The notes under the pieces are model-generated. The model was not told the origin of the DNA and searched no databases. It saw nothing but the letters and a program-made list of their open reading frames with translations. DNA of 23,692 nucleotides from JBGSWL01 sp041752455 (GTDB taxonomy: Bacteria > Pseudomonadota > Alphaproteobacteria > Rhizobiales > Rhizobiaceae), in contig JBGSWL010000158.1 in NCBI GenBank assembly GCA_041752455.1, positions 1-23,692 on the forward strand. Direction: 5' to 3'. The first letter of the stretch is position 1; the number at the start of each line of letters is the position of its first letter. The position numbers and the translations under genes were made by a program. Of this stretch, positions 7,186-15,200 are shown piece after piece.

Positions 7186-8596
7186 GACCGGCTTTTCAAG
7201 CTTTGGTCGCGTCTTTGGCGCGGCTCCGAGCCTGTCGGCGCCCGATCCCGTGCTTGCCGAACTGGCTGGCGCAGCACCCGGCGCTTTTTTGCCGGCGGGA
7301 AATGGCCGGTCCTATGGCGACAGCGGTCTCAACCAGACCGGCACGCTGGCAGACATGCGTTACAGCGCGCGCATTCTCGGCTTTGACCCCCATACGGGCA
7401 TGCTGGACGCGGAACCCGGTGTCTTTCTCTGGCAGGTGATCGACAAGGTCGCGCCGCATGGCTGGTTCCTGCCGGTCACGCCGGGGACGCGCTTTGTGAC
7501 GCTCGGCGGCGCCATCGCCAACGATGTGCACGGCAAGAACCATCACCGGCGCGGCACTTTGGGTGCCCATGTCGCGGCGTTGACGCTGGTGCGCTCGGAC
7601 GGCGTTCACCGGATCGATCGTGCCAGCAGACCGGACCTGTTCTCGGCAACAATCGGCGGCATGGGCCTGACCGGCATCATCACCCATGTGCGCATGGCGA
7701 TGATGCGTGTCGCATCGCCGGACGTGATCGAGGTGCGGCGGCCATTTGTGCGCCTTGCCGACTATTTCGACATGGCGCCCGGCGCTGACGCCGACAACGA
7801 ATATGCCGTCGCCTGGCTCGACCAGTTGCATGGCGAGCGCGGCATCCTGATGACCGCAAACCATGCCCCCGATGGCCGCTACAAGCCGGTGCCGCACAAA
7901 CCGCGCCTTTCGGTGCCGTTCGACCTGCCGTTTGCGGCGATCAACAGCGTCAGTCTCAAGGCCTTCAACGCGGCCTTCCATGCGGCAAAGCGCATCGGTG
8001 CCGGCAAGCCGCGCCGCTCGTCGTGGCAATCCTATTTCTATCCGCTCGATGCGGTCGGCAACTGGAACCGGCTCTACGGTCCGGGCGGCCTGTTCCAGCA
8101 CCAGAGCGTGATCCCCCATGATGCGGCGCGCGAAGCGGTTCCGGCAATGCTGGCTGCCTCGCGCAAGGCCGGGCAAGCGTCGTTCCTGACCGTGCTGAAG
8201 CGGTTCGGTGCTGTCGGTTCGCCCGGCCTGATGAGCTTTCCGATCCCCGGCTACACGCTGACGCTGGATTTCCCGAACCGTGGTGCGCGTACGCTCGAAC
8301 TATTGGCGGAACTGGACGCGATCACGATCGCTGCCGGTGGCCGCGTCAATCCGTACAAGGATGCGCGCATGGCGCCTCAAACCTTCGCCGCCTCGTTTCC
8401 CCAATGGCGCAGGCTCGAAGCGCTGCGCGATCCGGCGCTCGTCTCGGACTTCTGGCGCCGCACGGCGCTGGCGCTTTCACCGGAGATGAATGCGATGGCT
8501 CAAATTGAGACAGGCAGGTTCACCGGATCTGAACGCCAACCGGCTATTGCCGTTGGCGGGAATATGGGTCGGCGCGTTGCTGGAGGGTTGGGATGA
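7178..8596 (+). CDS. DprE1-like FAD-dependent polyprenylphosphoryl-ribose 2-oxidase
   Basis: A 472-residue FAD-linked oxidase of the VAO/PCMH type, close in plan to mycobacterial DprE1 (461 residues). DprE1 oxidises the 2'-OH of decaprenylphosphoryl ribose to a ketone, the first half of the epimerisation to arabinose. Visible features are GRSYGDSG (43-50) and GTRFVTLGGAIANDVHGKNHH (about 103-123, FAD-binding core), then IGGMGLTGIIT. A C-terminal substrate domain has SYFYPLDAVGNWNRLYGPGG and GRVNPYKDAR. Lys394 in YKDAR aligns with the catalytic lysine of DprE1. Thr362 (TLTLDFP) occupies the position of Cys387, the cysteine modified by benzothiazinones. The start at 7178 overlaps the upstream gene by 8 nt, and the stop overlaps the next start (ATGA). 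Family identity is strong; the exact polyprenyl substrate is inferred. Confidence 0.87.
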   Translation: MSETGFSSFGRVFGAAPSLSAPDPVLAELAGAAPGAFLPAGNGRSYGDSGLNQTGTLADMRYSARILGFDPHTGMLDAEPGVFLWQVIDKVAPHGWFLPVTPGTRFVTLGGAIANDVHGKNHHRRGTLGAHVAALTLVRSDGVHRIDRASRPDLFSATIGGMGLTGIITHVRMAMMRVASPDVIEVRRPFVRLADYFDMAPGADADNEYAVAWLDQLHGERGILMTANHAPDGRYKPVPHKPRLSVPFDLPFAAINSVSLKAFNAAFHAAKRIGAGKPRRSSWQSYFYPLDAVGNWNRLYGPGGLFQHQSVIPHDAAREAVPAMLAASRKAGQASFLTVLKRFGAVGSPGLMSFPIPGYTLTLDFPNRGARTLELLAELDAITIAAGGRVNPYKDARMAPQTFAASFPQWRRLEALRDPALVSDFWRRTALALSPEMNAMAQIETGRFTGSERQPAIAVGGNMGRRVAGGLG

Positions 8597-9018
8597 AATA
8601 CATTCCATTCATATTGTTCACGGTGGCCACCAATGCCGCCGCGCAGCTGATGCTCAAGCAGGGCATGATGACGCTTGCGCCCTCGGTTCTGGCGCAAAAC
8701 AACATCATCCTGAAGCTGCTGCTGATCGTCTTCTCGCCCTGGGTGTTCTTCGGGCTGGCGATGTTCGTCCTGTCGATGGCGAGCCACATGTTCGTGCTCT
8801 CGAAGGTCGATCTGTCCTTTGCCTATCCGTTCCTGTCGCTCGCCTATGTGCTGGTAGCGGTTCTGGCCTGGCAGCTTTTCGGCGAAGACCTCGGCGCAGC
8901 CAAGATCGCCGGTATCGCCTTCATCTGCATCGGAACCATTCTGATCGCCCAATCAGGCTCACCGACATCGGAACGCGCCGCGCGCGAGGCCGCCACCATT
9001 CAGGAGACCCGTTCATGA
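8593..9018 (+). CDS. Small four-helix SMR/EamA-like membrane protein, putative lipid-linked sugar flippase subunit
   Basis: A 141-residue protein with four predicted transmembrane helices and a short charged C-terminus. The pattern (NAAAQLMLKQG near residue 14, VDLSFAYPFLSLAYVLVAVLAW in helix 3, KIAGIAFICIGTILI in helix 4) is that of SMR/EamA half-transporters such as ArnE/ArnF. Those proteins flip 4-amino-arabinose-phosphoundecaprenol across the inner membrane. Located between the DprE1-like oxidase and the SDR, with ATGA overlaps on both sides, it is a natural candidate for flipping the lipid-linked pentose made by the neighbours. Proteins of this size work as dimers, and no second subunit is seen here. 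A drug-efflux SMR role is less likely given the operon context. Confidence 0.75.
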   Translation: MKYIPFILFTVATNAAAQLMLKQGMMTLAPSVLAQNNIILKLLLIVFSPWVFFGLAMFVLSMASHMFVLSKVDLSFAYPFLSLAYVLVAVLAWQLFGEDLGAAKIAGIAFICIGTILIAQSGSPTSERAAREAATIQETRS

Positions 9019-10031
9019 AACACGTCATTTTCGGCGGCGACGGTTTTGTCGGCCGCTACCTGGCAGAAGACCTTTCCAAGCGCGGTCATGAGGTGCTGGT
9101 CGCGGACCTGCGCAAATCGAAGCTTGCGCATTATGAGCGCGGCGTCGGCCATGTCATTTGCGATGTGACCAATTCGGCATCGGTTGCCAGCGTGCCGATC
9201 AGCGCCGACGACATGGTCTACAACATGAGCGCGATGATGCTGACGCCGATCCAGACGCGCATCAACCGCTATCCGTTCTTCTATCCGGTCAACACGTTCG
9301 GTGCCGCCAACATCATGGCGCATGCGGCTTCGTCGGGTGCCGGCAAGATGGTGCAGTATACGACCGACATGGTCTATGGCCGCACGGTCCAGACCCCGCA
9401 GGACGAGAGCCATCCGGTCTCGCCGGTCGGCCATTATGGCGGCTCGAAGGCACAGACCGAGGCAATTGCTGCCGACTGGCGCGCCCGCGGCATGAACATC
9501 ACCATCGTGCGCCCGCGCCTGATCATCGGGCCGGGACGTCTCGGCATCCTTGCGAAACTCTTCAAGTTGATCGACCTCAACCTGCCGGTGCCGATGATCG
9601 GTTCCGGTGCCAATCCGTACCAGTTCATCTCGGTATTCGATTGCGCCGAGGTTGCGCGCCTCGCATGGGAACATGGCTGCCCGAACAAGGCCTACAACCT
9701 TGGCTCCGACAACCCGCCGCCGGTCAAGACGCTGCTCGGCGACCTGATCAAGTCGGCCGGATCGAAGTCGATCCTCGTTCCGACGCCCGCCTTTGCGGTC
9801 AAGGCAACGCTCAGCCTGCTCGACTGGCTGAACATGCCGCTGATGGACCCGGAGCAGTACATCATCGCCGACGAGTACTGCGTGCGCGACACGACCGCTG
9901 CCAAGGCCGATTTCGGCTGGGCGCCGAAGTATCGCGACGAGGACATGCTGCGCGAGGCCTATGCCGAATACCGCCGCTACAAGGAGGCCGGTCTGCCGAT
10001 CGGCAACTCCACCATCGTCGCCGCCGAATAA
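9015..10031 (+). CDS. Extended SDR, NAD-dependent epimerase/dehydratase family
   Basis: A 338-residue extended short-chain dehydrogenase. The nucleotide motif GGDGFVG is at residues 7-13, followed by an acidic beta-2 end (VADLRKSK). The catalytic Tyr141 and Lys145 are in HYGGSKAQ, with an upstream TTDMVYG block. VRPRLIIGPG and the NPYQFISVFDCAEVARL segment are typical of NAD-dependent nucleoside-diphosphate sugar epimerases and 3-beta-HSD-like enzymes. In mycobacteria the 2-keto intermediate made by DprE1 is reduced by DprE2, a classical SDR of about 254 residues. No such protein occurs in this operon, so this larger SDR may reduce or epimerise the keto-sugar, or act at a separate carbon. The start overlaps the preceding stop in ATGA. 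The substrate is not readable from sequence. Confidence 0.8.
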   Translation: MKHVIFGGDGFVGRYLAEDLSKRGHEVLVADLRKSKLAHYERGVGHVICDVTNSASVASVPISADDMVYNMSAMMLTPIQTRINRYPFFYPVNTFGAANIMAHAASSGAGKMVQYTTDMVYGRTVQTPQDESHPVSPVGHYGGSKAQTEAIAADWRARGMNITIVRPRLIIGPGRLGILAKLFKLIDLNLPVPMIGSGANPYQFISVFDCAEVARLAWEHGCPNKAYNLGSDNPPPVKTLLGDLIKSAGSKSILVPTPAFAVKATLSLLDWLNMPLMDPEQYIIADEYCVRDTTAAKADFGWAPKYRDEDMLREAYAEYRRYKEAGLPIGNSTIVAAE

Positions 10032-10034
10032 GGA

Positions 10035-11552
10035 ATGAAACGGATGCTTGATTTTCTGAGCCGCAAGAAGACGTCGACGACAGCAGCCGCCAAAGCCGTC
10101 ATCGATGACGTTCCGTCCATGACGACACCGATGCCCGGCGAAGCGCCCGGCCCGCTCGCAAAGCCTGCTTTCATTTCGGTGGAAGCGGCCAAGGCGATGG
10201 ACCTTGCCGCGATGACCGACCTCTTCAAGGCGCACTACAACCCCGGCCAGCTGCATTTCATGAAGCTGCTCGGCTTCAACAAGATCAAGATCGAGCGTGC
10301 CGAAGGCATGCACTACATCGATCAGGATGGCCGCAAGATCCTCGACTTCTTCGGCGGCTTCGGGTCGCTGGCGCTTGGCCACAACCATCCGCGCATCGTT
10401 GCCGCGCGCAAGCGCTTCCAGGACGAGAACCGGCACGAAATCGCCATGGCCTTCATGAGCCAGTATGCGGTGGCGCTGGCCCACAACATCGCGGCGCTGT
10501 CGCCCGATGATCTCGATTATGTGTTTCTGGGCTCATCCGGCTCGGAAGCCATGGAAGCAGCGCTGAAGATCGCCGAGCGCGCCGCCGGGCCGGAGCGCCC
10601 GCTTGTGGTCTATGCGCAGAACTCGTTCCACGGAAAGACCAAGGGCGTCCTGTCCTATACCGACGGCCCGCTCTATCGCGGCGAGTTCAAGCTGATGGAC
10701 AACGGCATCAAGGTGCCGTTCGGCGATATCGATGCGGTGGAAGCCGCCTTCAAGGCGCACCCGGAAATCGGCGTGATCTGCCTTGAAACCGTGCAGGGCG
10801 GCGGCGGGATCAATCTTGCAACCCGCGAATACTGGCAGACGCTGCGCGCGCTCTGCGACAAGCACGGCGTCATCTGGATTGCCGACGAAGTGCAGTGCGG
10901 CGTCGGTCGCACCGGGCGCTTCTATGCCTTCGAGCATTATGGCGTGGTGCCGGATGTGACGGCGATCGCCAAGTCGCTTGGCGGCGGCAAGACCGCGATG
11001 GCCGCCATGGTGGCGCGTCGCGATCTCTACATGAAAGCCTATGGCACGCCGAAGACCGCGCTCATCCATGCGCCGGCGACCTTCGGCGGCATCGGCGAAG
11101 CCTGCATCACCGCGATCGAGACGCTCGATGTGCTTTATGATGACCACCTGATCGACAATGCGGCCGAGACCGGCGGCTACCTGAAGGCCGAGATCGAGCG
11201 GCTGCAGTCCAAATATCCGACGCTGATCAAGGACGTGCGCGGCATGGGCTGCATGATCGGCATCGAGTTCCACGACCTGTCGCAGACGCTGCCGATGGTG
11301 CTTCGCCCGGTCGTGGCGCGGCTCGACGACAAGCTGAAAGGCTCGCTGCCGGGCTTCCTCGGCGCGCTGCTCCTGCGCGACCACGGCGTTCTGGTGGCGT
11401 TCACCGAATACAATCGCAACGTCGTGCGCCTGTTGCCGCCGTTGATCCTGACGCGCGCCGACGTCGACCGTTTCGTCGGCGCGATGGACCAGGTTCTGGG
11501 ACGCGGCGTTACCGGCATCGTGCGCGACTTCATCAAGGCGCAGGTGCTTTGA
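10035..11552 (+). CDS. Class III PLP-dependent aminotransferase, substrate unknown
   Basis: A 505-residue fold-type I, class III aminotransferase. Visible elements are GGFGSLALGHNHPRI after an N-terminal extension of about 50 residues, the phosphate-binding GSSGSEA (about 166-172), Asp284 in IADEVQCGVGRTG (pyridine-N partner), and Lys313 in TAIAKSLGGG (Schiff base). The N-terminal 45 residues are Ala/Pro/Thr-rich and low in complexity. The gene starts 3 nt after the SDR stop. Class III enzymes usually act on omega-amines or aldehydes. One precedent, HpnO in hopanoid synthesis, aminates a lipid-linked ribose-derived aldehyde, so amination of the polyprenyl-linked pentose is plausible but unproven. 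Ornithine- or putrescine-like substrates remain possible. Confidence 0.82.
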   Translation: MKRMLDFLSRKKTSTTAAAKAVIDDVPSMTTPMPGEAPGPLAKPAFISVEAAKAMDLAAMTDLFKAHYNPGQLHFMKLLGFNKIKIERAEGMHYIDQDGRKILDFFGGFGSLALGHNHPRIVAARKRFQDENRHEIAMAFMSQYAVALAHNIAALSPDDLDYVFLGSSGSEAMEAALKIAERAAGPERPLVVYAQNSFHGKTKGVLSYTDGPLYRGEFKLMDNGIKVPFGDIDAVEAAFKAHPEIGVICLETVQGGGGINLATREYWQTLRALCDKHGVIWIADEVQCGVGRTGRFYAFEHYGVVPDVTAIAKSLGGGKTAMAAMVARRDLYMKAYGTPKTALIHAPATFGGIGEACITAIETLDVLYDDHLIDNAAETGGYLKAEIERLQSKYPTLIKDVRGMGCMIGIEFHDLSQTLPMVLRPVVARLDDKLKGSLPGFLGALLLRDHGVLVAFTEYNRNVVRLLPPLILTRADVDRFVGAMDQVLGRGVTGIVRDFIKAQVL

Positions 11553-11594
11553 GGCCGCGCGACCCGAAACACGAGGGAAAGGGCGGCTGATCCG

Positions 11595-12782
11595 ATGGTT
11601 GCTGCCGTGATCGAGGAAATCCATGTCCGCTCGCTCGCCCTCGGCGAGTGGCTGGCGCGGCTTGTCGCCTCGTGGATGGCCGTTGGCGGAATGCTGCTGA
11701 TGATCGCGTTCGCGCTGACGCTGGCAGCGGTCGGCTGGGTTTTCCCGGTCAACAACTGGGACATGTTCGCCTATGTGGCCGCCGCAAAGGAAGCGGCGGG
11801 CCTCACCGATCCGGCAGCGCTGCACCGGGAAGCCTATGAGGCGATCCGCCAGAGCATACCGGCGGGCGACTTCATCGTCCTGACGCAGGACCGCGACTAT
11901 CGCGTCGCCATGTACAATGACGCGGCGGGCTTCCTCTCGATGCTCGGCTTCTACCGGGTCAAGTGGCTGTATGTGGAGGCCGTCGCATTCCTGTCGTCCT
12001 TGATGACGCCGTACCAGGCGATCCGCTTGCTTTCGGTCGTGCCTGCGGCGCTGTGCGTGCTGGTCGCGGCCTGGTGGCTCGGCCGCGAACGCGCCCTGCA
12101 TCTGGCGCCGCTGGCGCTCGCCCTGTTTGTCGCCTCGCTTGCCGGTGACATTGCCCGCGAAGGCGCACCGGATGCGATCTCGTCATTCCTGTTTATCGCC
12201 GGCATCTTCGCGTTCGTTGCCAAGAAGGAAGCGCTGGTGGCAGTGCTGCTCGTGCTCACCTTCCTCGCCCGGCCGGACCACATCGCTTATACCGGCGTCC
12301 TGATGGTGATTGCGCTGGTCATGCGCACGCCGTCCTGGGGCGCGACGGTTGCGTTCTTCGTGTCGCTGGCCGGTTATGTCGTGATCACCAAGACCGGCGG
12401 TCATCCGGGCTGGTGGGTACATTTCTGGTTCACCCATGTCGAGTTCGTCAAAACCCTCGTCGGCTTCGACCCGGACTTTTCCGTCGTGGTCTACCTGAAG
12501 TCGCAGATGCGCGTCCTCGTGCGCTCGCTGGTCGAGGAAACCTGGATCGCCGTCCTGCTCGTTGCCGGCCTTGCCTGGTGGCAGATGGCGCTGCGGGGTG
12601 CGAAGGTTGCGCCGCGCGAGGCGACCGTGCTTGTCGCGACGCTTCTGGCGATCGGCGCCAAGCTGGTGATCTTTCCGCTCAACGAGACGCGCTTCTGGTT
12701 CCCCTATCTGATCGTCTTCGGCCTCGTGGTCATCGGCATGATGCGCGACGTGCGCTGGCTTCCGGAACGGAGGCTGGCATGA
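11595..12782 (+). CDS. Polytopic membrane protein, GT-C-like, paralogue 1 of 3
   Basis: A 395-residue inner-membrane protein with roughly nine to eleven hydrophobic segments. It shares a motif set with the next two genes: NWDMFAY just after TM1 (NWD at 54-56), APDAIS (PD at 192-193), RPD (226-228), HPGWW (270-274), FDPDF (291-295) and FPLNETR (360-366). An acidic residue in the first outer loop after TM1 is the hallmark of GT-C glycosyltransferases, which use polyprenyl-phosphate sugars on the periplasmic face. The operon supplies such a donor, so an arabinofuranosyl- or ribofuranosyltransferase role is inferred. It lies 42 nt after the aminotransferase and ends in an ATGA overlap with paralogue 2. 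I do not recognise a named family. Confidence 0.8.
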   Translation: MVAAVIEEIHVRSLALGEWLARLVASWMAVGGMLLMIAFALTLAAVGWVFPVNNWDMFAYVAAAKEAAGLTDPAALHREAYEAIRQSIPAGDFIVLTQDRDYRVAMYNDAAGFLSMLGFYRVKWLYVEAVAFLSSLMTPYQAIRLLSVVPAALCVLVAAWWLGRERALHLAPLALALFVASLAGDIAREGAPDAISSFLFIAGIFAFVAKKEALVAVLLVLTFLARPDHIAYTGVLMVIALVMRTPSWGATVAFFVSLAGYVVITKTGGHPGWWVHFWFTHVEFVKTLVGFDPDFSVVVYLKSQMRVLVRSLVEETWIAVLLVAGLAWWQMALRGAKVAPREATVLVATLLAIGAKLVIFPLNETRFWFPYLIVFGLVVIGMMRDVRWLPERRLA

Positions 12783-14020
12783 GCATCATCGACGACAAGA
12801 AACTCGCCGCCGACGGCTCGCGCAACCGGTTCGATGCGCGCGCACCGTTTCGCGCCGTGCTCGACGCGCTGCTGGCAGCGGCGGCAGTTCTGCAGGCGCA
12901 TTTCGGTCGCGCGATCGGCGCCCTGTCGATCATCGCTTTCTTTGCGCTGATCCTTGCCATCGACTGGCTGCGCCCGGCGGAAAACTGGGACACGTTTGCC
13001 TATCTCGGCGTCGTTGCGCGCGACTGGATGGGCATCAGCGATCCGGCAGCGATCCATGCCTTCGCGTTCGATCTGGTACGCGGTGCTTCAGAGCCCGAAA
13101 CCTTTGCGGAACTGACGCAGAGCGATGCCTACCGCCAGACCATGGCGAACGATCCGGATGCGTTTGTCTCGATGCTCGGCATGTATGATGTCAAATGGCT
13201 CTACGTGGCGCTGCTTGCGGCGCTTGTGCCATGGCTTGGCCACGACGCCGGGTTTGCGATCAACTGCGGCGCGTCGCTCCTGATGGCGATGTCGATCATC
13301 GGCTGGATGCAGGCGCGCGGCATCCTGCGTTTCGGTCTTGTGGTCCCGGCGCTGCTGATCATCGCCGGTGTGCCCGGATTTGCGATGGTCGACATCCCGG
13401 ATTTCCTGACGCTTTCGCTGGTGACCAGCGCTGTCCTTTCCTTTGATCGCGACCGGATGGCGGTCGGAACCGGCGCGCTGGTGCTTGCTGTGCTGACCCG
13501 GCCGGATGTGATGGTTGCCGCCGGTGTCCTGATGGCTGCGGCCTGGTTCTTTCGCGATACACGGCTTGCATGGCGCCTTGCCTTTGCCTTTGCCCTGTCG
13601 GTCGGCGCCTATCTCGTCGTCAAAGCGGGCTCGACGCATCCGGGCTGGTGGCCCCATGTCTGGTTCTCGACCTACAAGATGCAGAACGACCTGACCGGCT
13701 TCGACCCGGACTTTTCAATCACGGTCTATGCGACCGCCTTTGCCTGGAACATCGTACGCGCCGTCATCGAAAAAAGCTGGCTCGGCCTGCTGATCCTCGC
13801 ACTTGGTGGCTGGGCGATGATGCATGCGGCGGGCATACGGCTTTCCAACCGGCGGCTGGTTCTGGTTTCGGCGTTGCTGCTTGCGCTTGTCGTGAAGTTC
13901 CCGCTGTTTCCCTTGCATGACAGCCGCGTGCATCTGCTGTTCCTTCTGCCGGCTCTGTTACTGCTGGTTGCGGAACTGACAGAGACATTTTCCAGACACA
14001 TGGCAAAGCGGATCATCTGA
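12779..14020 (+). CDS. Polytopic membrane protein, GT-C-like, paralogue 2 of 3
   Basis: A 413-residue integral membrane protein, homologous to its two neighbours but with a longer cytoplasmic N-terminus (about 45 residues). Shared motifs are ENWDTFAY (NWD at 69-71), SDPAAIH, VDIPDFLTL (PD at 207-208), RPD (241-243), HPGWW (287-291), FDPDF (308-312) and FPLHDSR (377-383). The segment DAFVSMLGMYDVKWLY (127-142) closely matches AGFLSMLGFYRVKWLY of paralogue 1, so these two are the closest pair. The ATG at 12779 overlaps the preceding stop, and upstream in-frame codons lie inside paralogue 1 and are not used. By context it is a candidate periplasmic-face glycosyltransferase for the lipid-linked pentose. 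A transport or polymerase role cannot be excluded. Confidence 0.8.
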   Translation: MSIIDDKKLAADGSRNRFDARAPFRAVLDALLAAAAVLQAHFGRAIGALSIIAFFALILAIDWLRPAENWDTFAYLGVVARDWMGISDPAAIHAFAFDLVRGASEPETFAELTQSDAYRQTMANDPDAFVSMLGMYDVKWLYVALLAALVPWLGHDAGFAINCGASLLMAMSIIGWMQARGILRFGLVVPALLIIAGVPGFAMVDIPDFLTLSLVTSAVLSFDRDRMAVGTGALVLAVLTRPDVMVAAGVLMAAAWFFRDTRLAWRLAFAFALSVGAYLVVKAGSTHPGWWPHVWFSTYKMQNDLTGFDPDFSITVYATAFAWNIVRAVIEKSWLGLLILALGGWAMMHAAGIRLSNRRLVLVSALLLALVVKFPLFPLHDSRVHLLFLLPALLLLVAELTETFSRHMAKRII

Positions 14021-14021
14021 C

Positions 14022-15200
14022 ATGGCAGTGGAAGCGGTGATTGACAAGGCAGGCTCATACTTGCGCGGTGCGGCGGTCAAGCGCTTTGCCGATCGGGTGT
14101 GCATCGCGCTGGCGCTCGCCATGGTGCTGGCCTTTGCCGCCTATGGCGTGCTGCGCCCGGCCTGGAACTGGGACAAGGTCGCCTATGTCGCCTCGGCGCT
14201 GGAGAACCGCTTTGCGGATCCGGTCGAACTGCATCGCGAAACCTGGAAGGTCATCGAGTCTGGCGCCAGTGAGGCGCAACTGGCCAACCTGCGCGAGGCA
14301 AACCCCTACAATCGCGCAAACTACGAGAGCGCCGAGGCGCTGCATTCGCAACTTGTGCTGTTTCGCGTCAAGCCGGGCTATGTGACAGCGATCCGCGCGC
14401 TGGAGCCGGTCTTCGGGATTGCGGGCGCTGCCATTGCGATGAGCGTCATTCCGGCGATTTTCGTCGGCTGCTTCCTCATTTTCTGGCTCTGGCGGGCAGG
14501 CGCGGCGCAGGCTTCGGTCTTCGTGATGCCGGCGCTGGTTGTCGGCGACTTCTTCCACATGACGATCCATGTGGTGCCAGACATGATGCATGCGGCCGTG
14601 GCGCTTCCGGCGCTTCACCTGATGTGGCGCGGGCGGGACTGGCCGGCAGCGGCATTGCTCGTGGGCGCGGTTCTGGTGCGCCCCGACTCCGTCATCCTGA
14701 CCTTTGCAATCCTTCTTTCGGCGCTGGTCTTCCGGCTCGACTGGAAACCCTGGCTTGTCTCGCTGGTCGCCGGACTGGTCGTTGCCAAATGGATTGCCGC
14801 CTTCGGCGACCATCCCGGCTGGTGGTCGCATTTCGTCTTCTCGACCGTCGAGCTTCAGCCGTTCATGGATCAGTTCGATCCGGATTTTGCCTTTGCAACG
14901 ATGATCAAGGGCTATGTGCGTGGCCTGTCGGTAGCGGCGCAGTTCAACCAGTGGCCCTGGCTGCTGATGCTTCTGGTGTTCGGCAGGCTGGCGATCCTGT
15001 CGCGCGGGCTTGTCGGTTCAAAGCGCACCGAAGCGATCTTTCTGGCAAGCTTTCTCGGCCTTGCAGGCAAATATGCCAGCTTTCCGCTGCCGGACGACCG
15101 GTTCTACTTCATCTTCATCGCCGGCATGACGATCAGCCTTGCGCTGATCGCCAAGCCGATCCTGTTGCCGATCGCTGACCGGTTCAGGACCGCGGCTTGA
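14022..15200 (+). CDS. Polytopic membrane protein, GT-C-like, paralogue 3 of 3
   Basis: A 392-residue membrane protein and the most diverged copy. It retains NWD (49-51, WNWDKVAYV), DPVELHRE, VVPDMMH (PD at 186-187), RPD (220-222), HPGWW (264-268), FDPDF (285-289) and FPLPDDR (354-360). The VKWLY of the other copies has become VKPGY. It starts 1 nt after the paralogue 2 stop and is the last gene of the operon. Its 3' end overlaps the convergent flavoprotein gene by 17 bp, so no intrinsic terminator separates the two transcripts. The retained acidic and aromatic motifs argue that it is active rather than decaying. The GT-C assignment rests on topology, the post-TM1 Asp and the operon context. 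Confidence 0.8.
   Translation: MAVEAVIDKAGSYLRGAAVKRFADRVCIALALAMVLAFAAYGVLRPAWNWDKVAYVASALENRFADPVELHRETWKVIESGASEAQLANLREANPYNRANYESAEALHSQLVLFRVKPGYVTAIRALEPVFGIAGAAIAMSVIPAIFVGCFLIFWLWRAGAAQASVFVMPALVVGDFFHMTIHVVPDMMHAAVALPALHLMWRGRDWPAAALLVGAVLVRPDSVILTFAILLSALVFRLDWKPWLVSLVAGLVVAKWIAAFGDHPGWWSHFVFSTVELQPFMDQFDPDFAFATMIKGYVRGLSVAAQFNQWPWLLMLLVFGRLAILSRGLVGSKRTEAIFLASFLGLAGKYASFPLPDDRFYFIFIAGMTISLALIAKPILLPIADRFRTAA

Noticed and set aside
10533..12101. Minus-strand open frame of 522 codons opposite the aminotransferase and first membrane protein gene
   Set aside because: It spans two well-supported genes on the other strand and translates to Arg/His/Gln-rich sequence typical of antisense frames in GC-rich DNA.
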